A stretch of DNA of 18,471 bases from Helicobacteraceae bacterium UBA6016 (GCA_002428055.1 DIZY01000050.1:37495-55965), one strand, 5' to 3'; positions 7,223 through 15,080 are shown, counted from the stretch's first letter. Notes: a model not told the origin generated them from the letters alone. Made by a program: numbers and translations.

Positions 7223-8734
7223 TTGAAATTCAGGAAAGATTATAGATTTTTTATCGCTCTTACACTGTTTGCCTTTGGCGTAACGACTTTCGTGGTTGCA
7301 TTTTTTTATATAAATGCAAGAAGCGTACTTCTTGCTCCATCCACTCAAAATCTTCGAGAGATTACCGCTTTTTTTGCATTCAGCATGGCTATTTTAACCA
7401 TAGTTTTTATATTTTTTATGCGTTTAATCGTGAAATATTTTTTGACATCTGAATTTGACGAACACCTCAGACTAAAACATAAGTTTGAAAGTATGAGCGA
7501 AAGTATGGGTGAAGGGATGCTTGCGCTCGATAGTGACGGGCTGGTTGTCTTTGCCAATAAGGTTGCACTTCGCATACTGGGTTATGCCAAAGAGGAGATA
7601 CTAGGACAAAATGCGCACGAGCTGATACATTATGAAACAAGAGATGGAAGGTTTGTTCCAAAAGATGAGTGCTATGTCCTAAAAACACTCGCAAAAGACG
7701 GCTCTTGTGCATCGGACAATGATATATATATACGAAAAGATGGAACAAAAGTGGATGCCTCATTTGTTGCAACGCCTCTAGTCATAAACGGCAAAAATGA
7801 CGGCTCAATACTGATATTTTCGGATATTACGGAAAAAAAGCAAAATCTAAAAAAACTGCTCTTGTCGGATACGATAGTAAATAATATTAGGGAAGGGGTA
7901 CTCGTTACCGATAAGCATCTTGTGATAATTTTTGCTAACGCTTATTTTGAATCCATTACCGGATACGAACCTCAAAGCGCTATAGGCAAGAGACCAAATA
8001 TTTTGAAATCCGGTATGCATGACGAAAAATTTTATCGCGATATATGGATACGACTAGATATGAACGGCTGCTGGCAAGGGGAGATATGGAATAGAAGAAA
8101 GGACGGCAAAATATACGCAGAGTGGCTAAATATATCCGTAGTTAACGACGATAGCGAGGTTGGCGGGAAATTTTTTGTGGCAATATTTAGCGACATAACG
8201 GAACGCAAAATTCTGGAAGACGAACTGTTAAAAGAGAGAGAGCTTCTCAAAAACCAAGCATCGCACGACGCCCTAACCGGGCTACACAATAGACAAAAGC
8301 TTGAGGATGCCATCATCGTGGAGCTTGATAGAAACCGTAGATACGGTGTTAAATTTTCGCTAATCATGATAGATATAGATAACTTCAAAAGTATTAACGA
8401 TACATACGGTCATCAAATAGGCGATATGACACTAAAAAGTATCGCCGGACTACTAAAAGCAAATCTCAGAAAAATAGATACTATATGCAGATGGGGCGGC
8501 GAGGAATTTCTTGTCATAGCTCCGCAAACACATATAGAGGGTGCGGCGAGTCTGGCTGAGAGCCTAAGAGAGCTTATTGAGGCAAATATTTTTGAGACTA
8601 TCGGAAGGCTTACCTGTAGCTTCGGAGTGACCGCTTTGGAGACGGAAGACGACAAAGATTCGGTCCTAAAAAGAGTGGATGATGCTTTATATATTTCAAA
8701 GCAGGAAGGAAAGAATAAGGTTACCCTACTCTAA
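7223..8734 (+). CDS. Membrane-bound PAS-PAS-GGDEF diguanylate cyclase
   Basis: Predicted to make cyclic di-GMP. The 503 residues comprise TM1 (about 9-30), a loop of about 18 residues, TM2 (about 49-68), a first PAS domain (about 90-205, ending in SILIFSDITEKK), a second PAS domain (about 215-330, ending in AIFSDITERK), a short helix and a C-terminal GGDEF domain (about 345-503). The active-site loop is GGEEF (425-429), an active variant, and the RxxD inhibitory site is present (R416, D419) exactly five residues upstream, implying product feedback. The metal-binding DIDNFKSINDTYGHQIGD segment is intact. There is hardly any periplasmic domain, so sensing is probably by the cytoplasmic PAS pair. 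Start is TTG at 7223 with AAGGA at 7212-7216. Its end overlaps trpC by 9 nt. Confidence 0.92.
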   Translation: MKFRKDYRFFIALTLFAFGVTTFVVAFFYINARSVLLAPSTQNLREITAFFAFSMAILTIVFIFFMRLIVKYFLTSEFDEHLRLKHKFESMSESMGEGMLALDSDGLVVFANKVALRILGYAKEEILGQNAHELIHYETRDGRFVPKDECYVLKTLAKDGSCASDNDIYIRKDGTKVDASFVATPLVINGKNDGSILIFSDITEKKQNLKKLLLSDTIVNNIREGVLVTDKHLVIIFANAYFESITGYEPQSAIGKRPNILKSGMHDEKFYRDIWIRLDMNGCWQGEIWNRRKDGKIYAEWLNISVVNDDSEVGGKFFVAIFSDITERKILEDELLKERELLKNQASHDALTGLHNRQKLEDAIIVELDRNRRYGVKFSLIMIDIDNFKSINDTYGHQIGDMTLKSIAGLLKANLRKIDTICRWGGEEFLVIAPQTHIEGAASLAESLRELIEANIFETIGRLTCSFGVTALETEDDKDSVLKRVDDALYISKQEGKNKVTLL

Positions 8735-9514
8735 TCCCTTTAGTCGTCTTACCTCTGTAGCTATATTTTGTTGCCTCATAAAATGTTCCCCGATGAGAAA
8801 TGCGTCCACTCCGATTGAGCTTAGATTTTTTACCGTCTCAAAATTGTCTATTCCACTCTCGGCGACTATTATTTTGCCATTTGGAATGAGCGGTATTAGC
8901 TGCTCGCTAAGACTCATATCCATCTCGAATGTCTCCAAATTTCTGTGATTTATGCCGATAATTGAGGCCCCTGCAAACATCGCTTTTTTGAGATCTTCCT
9001 TGTCATGTACTTCGACAAGCACATCCAGCCCCATATTTAAAGCATATTCGTAAAGCTTTTTTAGCTCCGCCGAGGAGAGCGCCTTTGCAATAAGGAGTAT
9101 AAAATCAGCTCCATACACAAGAGCTTCAAGTATCTGATACTCATCCACAATAAAATCTTTTCTGAGAAGCGGCATGGGTACATAGCGACGAATTTGCGGT
9201 AGATACTCTAAGTCGCCTTGAAAAAAGTGAGGCTCGGTAAGCACAGACAAGGCGTCAGCAAAGCCTGCCTCATACTCTTTGGCTATTGCTATCGGGTCAA
9301 AATCCTCTCTTATAACCCCTTTTGATGGACTGGCTTTTTTGACCTCAGCGATTATTCTATATCTATTCTCATCGGTGCTTGCAAGTACTTTTTTAACATC
9401 TCTGGGCGCATACGGATTGTAAGCGAGGCTTCTTCCAAGCCACTCCTCCCCAAAATCCTTCTTTCTTTTTTCCAAATCTTCTTTTGTCTGTTTTATTATC
9501 TTATCAAGTATCAC
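8726..9514 (-). CDS. trpC: Indole-3-glycerol phosphate synthase
   Basis: Closes the ring of 1-(o-carboxyphenylamino)-1-deoxyribulose 5-phosphate in tryptophan synthesis. It is a single-domain TIM barrel of 262 residues. Visible landmarks: IIAEVKKASPSKG (catalytic Lys, phosphate region), LLRKDFIVD (second catalytic Lys), GINHRNLETF (usual GINNRNL, with His in place of the second Asn) and VAESGI (catalytic Glu region). The GTG start at 9514 gives the usual opening (V/M)ILDKIIKQTKEDL and overlaps the stop of the upstream TPR gene as GTGA. An ATG 18 nt further upstream (9532) is possible but adds six atypical residues. No other trp gene is adjacent; dispersed trp genes are common in this phylum. 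Confidence 0.93.
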   Translation of the reverse strand: MILDKIIKQTKEDLEKRKKDFGEEWLGRSLAYNPYAPRDVKKVLASTDENRYRIIAEVKKASPSKGVIREDFDPIAIAKEYEAGFADALSVLTEPHFFQGDLEYLPQIRRYVPMPLLRKDFIVDEYQILEALVYGADFILLIAKALSSAELKKLYEYALNMGLDVLVEVHDKEDLKKAMFAGASIIGINHRNLETFEMDMSLSEQLIPLIPNGKIIVAESGIDNFETVKNLSSIGVDAFLIGEHFMRQQNIATEVRRLKGLE

Positions 9515-10833
9515 TTCTGTCCCCCAAGGCATTTTTTTATTGCCTCAAAATGCTCTATTACTGTTTTATCGTCTTTTAGCTCTACGGCTATTGCCTTCAT
9601 TATCTCATTTGCTTCGGCGCATTTTTTTTGCTTGTAATAGCCCCAAGCCAGTGAGTCTTTGTAATATATAGATGTAGGGTCTTTGCCTAGCGCCCTCTTG
9701 ACAAGCTCTACGCCTCTAGCCGTGTCTATATCGTAGTCTATAAGCAGATAGCCTAGATAGTTGTCGTATACATCGTTTTGCATACCGTTTGTTACTATTT
9801 CAAGGTTTTTCACGCTCTCTTTTACGAGCCAGTGCGGCTTTTTCTCCGGATAACTCTCAAACTTATAAATTACCGATTGCGCCAAATAGTTTAAGTCTTT
9901 TGTTTTGGCGTATAGTTTTGCGGCAAGTATTGCGGCATTTTTATTATCTTTTTTGTATTTATAAGCCTCAAAGAGCAACACATCGTCTTTTTTGCTTTTT
10001 TTAAGAAAAGCTATCAGCCCATTCACATCCGAGCCTGCCACGCTTAGCTCAATAATTTTTTTAATATATCTTGCGTCTTTTATCTTAAAATACAGCTTCT
10101 TATACACCTCAAGTGCGCCTCTTTGGTCGTTTCTATCTATGTATGCGCCGGCTAGTCTCTCGCAAAGATATTTTGAGCACCCAAACATCCTAATGTGCGT
10201 ATCCAAAAATGCGGTTGCCTCGCCGCCTTTTTTCTCCAAAAAAAGTATCGAGGCTATTCTGTCTGCCGTTATATGGTCAGGCTTGAGAGTATATGAGAGT
10301 TTAAAATATTTTTGCGCCGTTTTGTAGTCGTTTACGACATACGCGATACTTCCTGCGGTATCGTAATCCTCTTTTTGTTTGCTTCTTGCGGCTATTGCCT
10401 CTGCCACCTCAAGCGCCTTTGCGTACTCTTTTTGCCCTATATAATTTGCCGCCAACATTTTTTTTGTGTCTAAATCATCATCATTTTTGGCTATGGCTGA
10501 TATAAGAAGCGTTTTTGCCGCCTCAAACTCTCCCGCCGCTGAATATATCTTGACTAGCTCCATCAGATACTGTTTTTTACCGGTCTGTTTGTAGAGTACA
10601 TTCAGATACGCTGCCGCTTTCTCATACTCTTTGCCGTCGATTGCATCTACGGCAGCCATAAAAAATGCAGCTTCGTCGGCAACAAGAGGAGCTGTCCTGT
10701 TTTTTTCGTTGGCCGTATCGATAGAAGCGTTTACTTCCGTAGTTGAGTTATTTATTATCTCAGTTTTTGGCGCGCAACCGTAAAATATAGAAGACAATAA
10801 GAAAATACTCAGAGCGTAATTAATGCGGGACAT
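9511..10833 (-). CDS. TPR-repeat lipoprotein
   Basis: A 440-residue protein beginning MSRINYALSIFLLSSIFYGC: a short basic N-terminus, a hydrophobic stretch and a cysteine at residue 20 in a slightly atypical lipobox (FYGC), followed by a polar linker. It is therefore predicted to be lipid-anchored to the cell envelope. The rest is all-helical, with many TPR-like pairs (for example EYEKAAAYLNVLYKQTGKK, AAGEFEAAKTLLISAIAKN, EYAKALEVAEAIA, DYKTAQKYFKLSYTLKP, CAEANEIMKAIA), so it is likely a protein-binding scaffold. The start at 10833 is chosen for its signal peptide and overlaps the end of the YkgJ-type gene by 25 nt. An in-frame upstream start at 10893 would bury the signal. Downstream it overlaps trpC by 4 nt. 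The partner is unknown. Confidence 0.82.
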   Translation of the reverse strand: MSRINYALSIFLLSSIFYGCAPKTEIINNSTTEVNASIDTANEKNRTAPLVADEAAFFMAAVDAIDGKEYEKAAAYLNVLYKQTGKKQYLMELVKIYSAAGEFEAAKTLLISAIAKNDDDLDTKKMLAANYIGQKEYAKALEVAEAIAARSKQKEDYDTAGSIAYVVNDYKTAQKYFKLSYTLKPDHITADRIASILFLEKKGGEATAFLDTHIRMFGCSKYLCERLAGAYIDRNDQRGALEVYKKLYFKIKDARYIKKIIELSVAGSDVNGLIAFLKKSKKDDVLLFEAYKYKKDNKNAAILAAKLYAKTKDLNYLAQSVIYKFESYPEKKPHWLVKESVKNLEIVTNGMQNDVYDNYLGYLLIDYDIDTARGVELVKRALGKDPTSIYYKDSLAWGYYKQKKCAEANEIMKAIAVELKDDKTVIEHFEAIKKCLGGQK

Positions 10834-11192
10834 TCGTTTAAAGCCTCTTCGTTGTGTGTTTTGAAATAATCCCAAAAGGGGAATGTACGGCACTGCGTCG
10901 GCCTTACATCGTATATAGAACAGTTTTTCTCTTTTTCGTCAAAAAATATGCATGCATGAGCGCCGTTATACTCTTTTTCTCGTATACTGAGTCTGCCTTT
11001 TGCGGCAAACAGATATGCGTCTGCAAAACTTTGTATATCCATAAGCAAAAAAGAAGCCGCTTTTTGCGCTTCATCTTCACTTATCCAGATATAGCCGCTT
11101 GTCCCCGTACAGCATCTACCGCCGCACTCGTCGCAAAAGCCGTCTCTAAAGCCGAAATTATAGCCAAGCTTTGTGATTATTTGTTTGTCCAA
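10809..11192 (-). CDS. YkgJ-family CxxCxxxCC cysteine-cluster protein
   Basis: A 127-residue cytoplasmic protein of the YkgJ/UPF0153 family: N-terminal C20-x2-C23-x3-C27-C28 (CDECGGRCC), then C81, C91 in NCSIYDVRPTQC, C101 in RPTQCRTFPFW and a late C121. The family is presumed to bind a metal or Fe-S centre; its biochemical role is unsettled. The start is TTG at 11192 with a poor RBS (TAGG about 11 nt upstream), so the exact start is the weakest part of the call. It lies 30 nt after modD and overlaps the TPR lipoprotein gene by 25 nt, so it is a middle gene of the modD-ykgJ-TPR-trpC unit. Confidence 0.85.
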   Translation of the reverse strand: MDKQIITKLGYNFGFRDGFCDECGGRCCTGTSGYIWISEDEAQKAASFLLMDIQSFADAYLFAAKGRLSIREKEYNGAHACIFFDEKEKNCSIYDVRPTQCRTFPFWDYFKTHNEEALNECPALITL

Positions 11193-11222
11193 TACTAAAA
11201 AGCCTAAAGTTTTTTCGGTATT

Positions 11223-12053
11223 TTATTTAATATCTACTTTTATGTCGTAGGGTTTGGCGTAATATACACTAGAAGAGACGATAATATCCGGTTTTGCCTG
11301 CGCATAAAGCGCCGCATTTTGAAGATTGATGCCGCCCGTAGCAATCAGCACAATTCGCTCATCTATCGACTTTACGACAGACACAGCCTCTTTTATCTCA
11401 TCCGGTGTCAGCTTGTCGCATTGGATTATATCCGCCCCCGCTTTTGCGGCTTTTTTTGCATCTTCCGTATTTTTGACCTCTACGGCTATTTTATGCTCTT
11501 TTGTTGCATTTTTTGCTTTTTTTACACACTCCTCAAGCGATAATCCGGCAAGAGCAGCATATTGCGCAAAAATCAGTACGCTCTCTGAGAGGCCCAATCT
11601 ATGTGCTCCGCCACCACCGTTTAACACAGCTTTTAGCGCCAATTTTTTTGTAAGTGGAATAGTTTTGCGAGTGGTGGCAAAGTGCGTCTGCGGCGACACG
11701 GAGCAAATCAGCTCTATCATTTTTGCCGTCTGCGTCGCTACGGCACAGGCGTACTCTAGGATATTTTGGGATGGCTTCCACGCTTTCAGTACGCTTTTTG
11801 CACTCCCTTTTGCCGACAAAAGCAGGTCGCCGTTTTGAAGTATTTCGCCGGAGGGCTTTGTGATATTCGTGAAAAGTCCGAGCTTCTCGCACACTCTAGC
11901 CGCCTCCTCAACGCCGCTTGCCACACCGTCATTTCTTGCCAAAAAAGAGACGCTAGCCTCACCGCTAATCTCCAAAAGCTCCGCCGTCAAATCAAAATAC
12001 GGCGAATCTTCGCCTATAAAACTATCAATTTCGCTATCTGAAAAATAAATCAT
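11223..12053 (-). CDS. modD: ModD-like (NadC-family) nucleotide pyrophosphorylase
   Basis: A 276-residue member of the quinolinate phosphoribosyltransferase fold. The pattern fits ModD better than NadC: an opening MIYFSDSEIDSFIGEDSPYFDLT and then VASGVEEAARV, followed by family-wide motifs QNILEYACAVATQTAKM, TTRKTIP, GGGGAHRLGLSESVLIF, VEVKNTEDA and ATGGIN. ModD genes usually accompany molybdate ABC transporters, and the substrate is uncertain. No mod gene is seen here, so a role in molybdenum metabolism is a guess. The start at 12053 has AAGGAA at 12060-12065, 6 nt upstream; a longer in-frame start at 12104 would lie upstream of the promoter -10. It heads the minus-strand unit that ends in trpC. 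Confidence 0.82.
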   Translation of the reverse strand: MIYFSDSEIDSFIGEDSPYFDLTAELLEISGEASVSFLARNDGVASGVEEAARVCEKLGLFTNITKPSGEILQNGDLLLSAKGSAKSVLKAWKPSQNILEYACAVATQTAKMIELICSVSPQTHFATTRKTIPLTKKLALKAVLNGGGGAHRLGLSESVLIFAQYAALAGLSLEECVKKAKNATKEHKIAVEVKNTEDAKKAAKAGADIIQCDKLTPDEIKEAVSVVKSIDERIVLIATGGINLQNAALYAQAKPDIIVSSSVYYAKPYDIKVDIK

Positions 12054-12074
12054 TTTTGTTTCCTTGGATTGCGA

Positions 12075-12104
12075 AGTATATAAAAAAATATATCGGTATG
12101 TCAA
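12075..12104 (-). promoter_or_regulatory. Sigma-70-type promoter of modD
   Basis: Read on the minus strand: TTGACA (12099-12104), an 18-nt AT-rich spacer, then TATACT (12075-12080). The expected transcription start near 12068 gives a leader of about 15 nt that just contains the AAGGAA ribosome-binding site. It is the only promoter in the window with a consensus -35. Confidence 0.7.
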
Positions 12105-12197
12105 AAAAAGAAGTGCAATGCAACACTAATGCAGATTACACTATCAATTTAAAACAAAATTTTTAATCTTCTCTCCAAAAAACCCTAATTTTCAAAA

Positions 12198-12230
12198 TTA
12201 AACTGCCCCTATTTCTCAAGACAACTTTTT
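12198..12230 (+). repeat. Left terminal inverted repeat of the IS3 remnant
   Basis: Reads TTAAACTGCCCCTA then, 9 nt later, ACAACTTTTT. The AACTGCCCC start is typical of IS3-family tips. It is the partner of 12659-12691. Confidence 0.75.
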
Positions 12231-12242
12231 GACTTTTCATCT

Positions 12243-12601
12243 TTAATCTCGAAAAATCTGTATTAAGCAGCATTTTCCACCTCTTTTAGCTCTACTGACA
12301 CCTAGAATATTGCACTGCTTTGATAGAGATAATGTTTTAGCTTGGGTGTCCATCAAAGACTTTTTATTTAATGAGTCCAAGCTCTCTAGCTTTTTTACTG
12401 CCCAGTCCCTCTCGACAGTAGTATTTCCCAGTGCTTTTGCCAGTTTGTCGTTGCTCTCTCGTAGCTCATCTATCTCTTTTTTGTATTCAGAACTCATCTT
12501 GGATGACTCAAACGCTTGTGAAGCGTTTGATCGCTAGATAGTAACTCCAAGACCACCTTGGCTTTAAAATCAGCGCTGTATGTCTTTTTCTTGGCGCTCA
12601 T
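12243..12601 (-). pseudogene. IS3 transposase remnant (OrfA fragments plus start of OrfB)
   Basis: The first frame (12601 to 12494) starts MSAKKKTYSADFKAKVVLELL, the typical OrfA helix-turn-helix opening, then breaks off after 35 residues. A second frame from 12497 resumes with EYKKEIDELRESNDKLAKALG and TTVERDWAVKKLESLD, the OrfA leucine-zipper/C-terminal part. It runs on into TLSLSKQCNILGVSR, the usual beginning of OrfB, and stops at 12243 after unrelated residues. Missing are the middle of OrfA and nearly all of OrfB, including the whole DDE catalytic core. An ATGAG junction joins the two frames. Clearly non-functional as a transposase. Confidence 0.82.
12508..12530. repeat. Perfect 10-bp inverted repeat inside the IS3 remnant
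   Basis: TCAAACGCTT (12508-12517), loop GTG, AAGCGTTTGA (12521-12530). It sits where the OrfA reading frame breaks, so it may mark the deletion junction. Confidence 0.7.
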
Positions 12602-12658
12602 AATTTTTTACTCCTAAAAACTATTTGTTTTATATCGCTTGATTGAAGCTGACTGGTA

Positions 12659-12691
12659 AAAAAGTTGTTTGGATTTTTAGGGGGATTATAA
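12659..12691 (-). repeat. Right terminal inverted repeat of the IS3 remnant
   Basis: On the minus strand it reads TTATAATCCCCCTA then, 9 nt later, ACAACTTTTT, matching the left end at 24 of 33 positions. Its outer six bases (12686-12691) serve as the last leucine codon and TAA stop of the adjacent histidine kinase gene. Confidence 0.75.
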
Positions 12692-14197
12692 ACCTATCGG
12701 CAACTCTATTTCAAAGCATGCACCGTTACTTGTATTGTGAACGCTTAGCTTTCCGTGCAAGCTCTCTTCGACTATCTGTTTTGACATATACAGACCGATG
12801 CCGGTGCCCTTGGTTTCTTCTTTTGTGGTAAAGTATGAGTTAAACACTTTGCCTATTATATCCTCAGGGATTCCACCTGCTGAGTCTTCTATTGAGATTA
12901 GGAGTACGGTTTCGTTTTGCGTGATGTCTATTTTTATAAATGGATTTTTTATATTTTTATCCAAAATAGCATCTTTTGCATTTGCAAAAATGTTTAAAAG
13001 CACCTGTTTTAGTTCATTTTTGAAGCAAACATATTGGTGTTTATTTGCATCCGTAGTATCAAGTCTGACCTCAATATTGTGCGCTTTTAGTTGCGATGCT
13101 AGTATCTTTAGCGCTTCACTTACTGCATCTTCAACAAAAAACTGTTCTGCTTTTTTGTTTGGAGAGAAGAAGTTTTTGAAGTCATCTACCGTACTGGACA
13201 TATTTTTGATTAAATCCATTGTCGTGGCTTTGTAGTTTTCCAGATATTTTTCGTCTAGTTCGCCGAATTTATACGCCATAGGCAGATCTTGTATATAAAG
13301 CCCAAGAGCGTTTAGCGGCTGCCTCCATTGATGTCCTATTGCACCTACCATTTCGCCCATTGACGCCATTTTTGATTGCTGTATCAAAAGCCTCTCTTGC
13401 TCGAGTCTCTTTTCAGTCTCGGCCTTGATTGTTTCATGTAGATGTCTGTTTATTGATCTTAGGTTTTCTTCCATAATTTTTTTCTCAGTTATGTCTCGCG
13501 TGACGGCTAGATGGACTATTCTGCCGTCCTCTTCCATCGGAGCCGCCGTTGTTTCAAGGTGTCTGCGTCCTCCCTTTAGTCCTATTGTCTCATACTCTAT
13601 ATGCATAAGCTCGCCTGCAAGCACTCTTTTGTGCATCGCTTCATATTCGGCGCGATACTCCGGAGCTACGATCTCAAGGATACTCTTGCCTGCTATCTGC
13701 TCTATCGATGTCGCCTCTATCATCTCCAGACAGGCCGGATTCATTCTAAGTAGTCGCCCATTGCTATCTATTATTTTGATGCACTCCGGCCCATTATTTA
13801 TTATAGACTCAAGGTGTTCTTTATTCTCTTTTAGTTTTTGATTTGAGATTTTTAGCTCTCGTAGTTGCGCATCTAGTTTGCCTTGCGTTTTTGCAAATAC
13901 AATCCCTATAAAAATAAAAAATACCATAGATACATAATCGCCGAAATTTGTCTTTACAAGACCGAGTATCGGTTTTAGTTCAAAGAGATAGACTAGTATT
14001 GCAGTAAAAAAAGTGGCATACATCCCACCTCTCTCACCCCCAATGCGGGCGCTAATATAAAGCGAAGTATAAAAAGCAAACCAGATATGAGGTTTTACGA
14101 ATGGCCATGCAGCGGAGTGTAGCGCAAGAGCTACTATCGGCACGAAAAGGGCTAGCAGTTCTTTTTTTGTTATTAGTGGATATTTCGTTTGGTTCAT
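12686..14197 (-). CDS. Membrane sensor histidine kinase (DUF4118-like, PAS, HisKA-type, HATPase)
   Basis: A 503-residue kinase. Residues about 12-105 hold three or four hydrophobic segments with AFYTSLYISARIGGERGGMY, resembling the KdpD-type DUF4118 membrane module. A coiled linker follows, then a PAS domain (about 125-245, ending in LAVTRDITEKK) and a helical dimerisation region with H-box GHQWRQPLNAL (H289 the phospho-acceptor). The ATPase domain has N-box NELKQVLLNIFANAKDA (about 394-410), G1 EDSAGGIP (437-444) and G2 GTGIGL (464-469). The kinase appears complete although its last codon and stop are formed by the end of the IS3 remnant. No response regulator is adjacent; the stimulus is unknown. 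The receiver protein at 5563 is a distant, unproven candidate partner. Confidence 0.92.
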   Translation of the reverse strand: MNQTKYPLITKKELLALFVPIVALALHSAAWPFVKPHIWFAFYTSLYISARIGGERGGMYATFFTAILVYLFELKPILGLVKTNFGDYVSMVFFIFIGIVFAKTQGKLDAQLRELKISNQKLKENKEHLESIINNGPECIKIIDSNGRLLRMNPACLEMIEATSIEQIAGKSILEIVAPEYRAEYEAMHKRVLAGELMHIEYETIGLKGGRRHLETTAAPMEEDGRIVHLAVTRDITEKKIMEENLRSINRHLHETIKAETEKRLEQERLLIQQSKMASMGEMVGAIGHQWRQPLNALGLYIQDLPMAYKFGELDEKYLENYKATTMDLIKNMSSTVDDFKNFFSPNKKAEQFFVEDAVSEALKILASQLKAHNIEVRLDTTDANKHQYVCFKNELKQVLLNIFANAKDAILDKNIKNPFIKIDITQNETVLLISIEDSAGGIPEDIIGKVFNSYFTTKEETKGTGIGLYMSKQIVEESLHGKLSVHNTSNGACFEIELPIGL

Positions 14198-14223
14198 TAC
14201 TTATTTTTGGCCTTTTGATGTTA

Positions 14224-14229
14224 ATTATA
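14224..14229 (-). promoter_or_regulatory. -10 element of the histidine kinase gene
   Basis: The minus strand reads TATAAT, 26 nt upstream of the kinase ATG (14197), inside the 79-nt gap after znuB. No -35 is apparent. It suggests the kinase has its own transcript rather than only read-through from znu. Confidence 0.5.
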
Positions 14230-14276
14230 TTCTATCGATGGTAGCTCATTTTTTTTAATACTATTCTTAAAATTAT

Positions 14277-15080
14277 TCAAAAAAAGTTTAATATTTTTGA
14301 AGCCAAACTTATCAAAAATAGTAAAAGCGCCACGACTACGATGGTAGCGCCGCTAGGCAACGAGGCATAAAAAGAGAGTGTAAGCCCGATGATTACCGAT
14401 GATACGGAGATAACTACGGCGAGTAACCCTGTGATAAAAAAGCTTTTGCGAAACTGCATTGCCGCTATGACCGGTATTATCATCAAAGCGCCGATAAGAA
14501 GCGCTCCGACTATTTTGATGGAGAGACCTATAGTGACTGCGACCAAAGAGACAAGCAGATAGTTTAGCCGCTCGGTATGGATTCCCGATGCCTCCGCCGC
14601 TTCTTCGTCAAAAGCCGTAAAAATAAGCTTTTGATAGTAGTTTGCGATAAACAATATACTAAGCGTTCCAAAGCCGAAAATCACCCAAATATCCTCTTCG
14701 CTAACAGCCACGATAGAGCCAAACAGGTAGTCAAACAGCGAGGCGTTAAATGCGTCCGATAGCGAGACGACGATAATAGCAAGAGCAAGAGAGCCCGATA
14801 AGAAAATGGAGAGGATGGAGTCTGAGTAGATGTTGTGATTTCGCCGAAGATACTCTATTACCCATGAGGCTAACACGGCTATGACGATTGCGCTCCATGT
14901 AGTAGAGATTGAAAATAAAAATCCTAAAGCCACGCCGAGCAGCGATATATGGGCAAGCGAATCCGAGAGCATCGAGTAGCGTCTAACAACGACAAAAAGC
15001 CCCAATGACGACGCCAGTACAGCGATGATAGAGCCTGCCAAAAAAGCTTTAATCATAAAAGAGTATTCAAAAATTTCCAT
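14277..15080 (-). CDS. znuB: Zinc/manganese ABC transporter permease (ZnuB-type)
   Basis: Membrane subunit of a metal importer, with about eight hydrophobic helices across 267 residues. The family landmark RRYSMLSDSLAHISLLGVALG (about residues 33-55) and the later segment KIVGALLIGALMIIPVIAAMQ are typical of the ABC-3 (ZnuB/MntB/TroC) permeases. Two consecutive ATG codons compete as start. The second (15080) is preferred, as AAGGG lies 5 nt before it and only 2 nt before the first (15083). It follows znuC by a few bases and is the last gene of the operon. Confidence 0.9.
   Translation of the reverse strand: MEIFEYSFMIKAFLAGSIIAVLASSLGLFVVVRRYSMLSDSLAHISLLGVALGFLFSISTTWSAIVIAVLASWVIEYLRRNHNIYSDSILSIFLSGSLALAIIVVSLSDAFNASLFDYLFGSIVAVSEEDIWVIFGFGTLSILFIANYYQKLIFTAFDEEAAEASGIHTERLNYLLVSLVAVTIGLSIKIVGALLIGALMIIPVIAAMQFRKSFFITGLLAVVISVSSVIIGLTLSFYASLPSGATIVVVALLLFLISLASKILNFF

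Larger units (their letters stand above)
12198..12691 (-). mobile_element. Internally deleted IS3-family element with both ends
   Basis: About 494 bp bounded by an imperfect terminal inverted repeat, 12198-12230 and 12659-12691, which match at 24 of 33 positions. The shared blocks CCCCTA and ACAACTTTTT lie at the same 9-nt spacing in both ends. Inside, on the minus strand, are only scraps of an IS3 transposase. A full IS3-family element is about 1.2-1.5 kb, so most of OrfB and the middle of OrfA are gone. No target-site duplication is evident. It cannot transpose by itself but could in principle be moved by a full copy elsewhere in the genome. Confidence 0.78.

Noticed and set aside
10834..10893. 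Longer N-terminus for the TPR lipoprotein starting at 10893
   Set aside because: It would place twenty extra residues before the lipoprotein signal peptide and deepen the overlap with the YkgJ-type gene.
11326..11838. Open frame of 170 codons on the plus strand opposite modD
   Set aside because: It is antisense to a well-conserved phosphoribosyltransferase and shows no motif or ribosome-binding site.
12105..12197. Possible riboswitch or small RNA upstream of modD
   Set aside because: The stretch lies upstream of the mapped -35, so it would not be in the modD leader. Repeated AATGCA words are too short to mean anything, and I see no gene in it.
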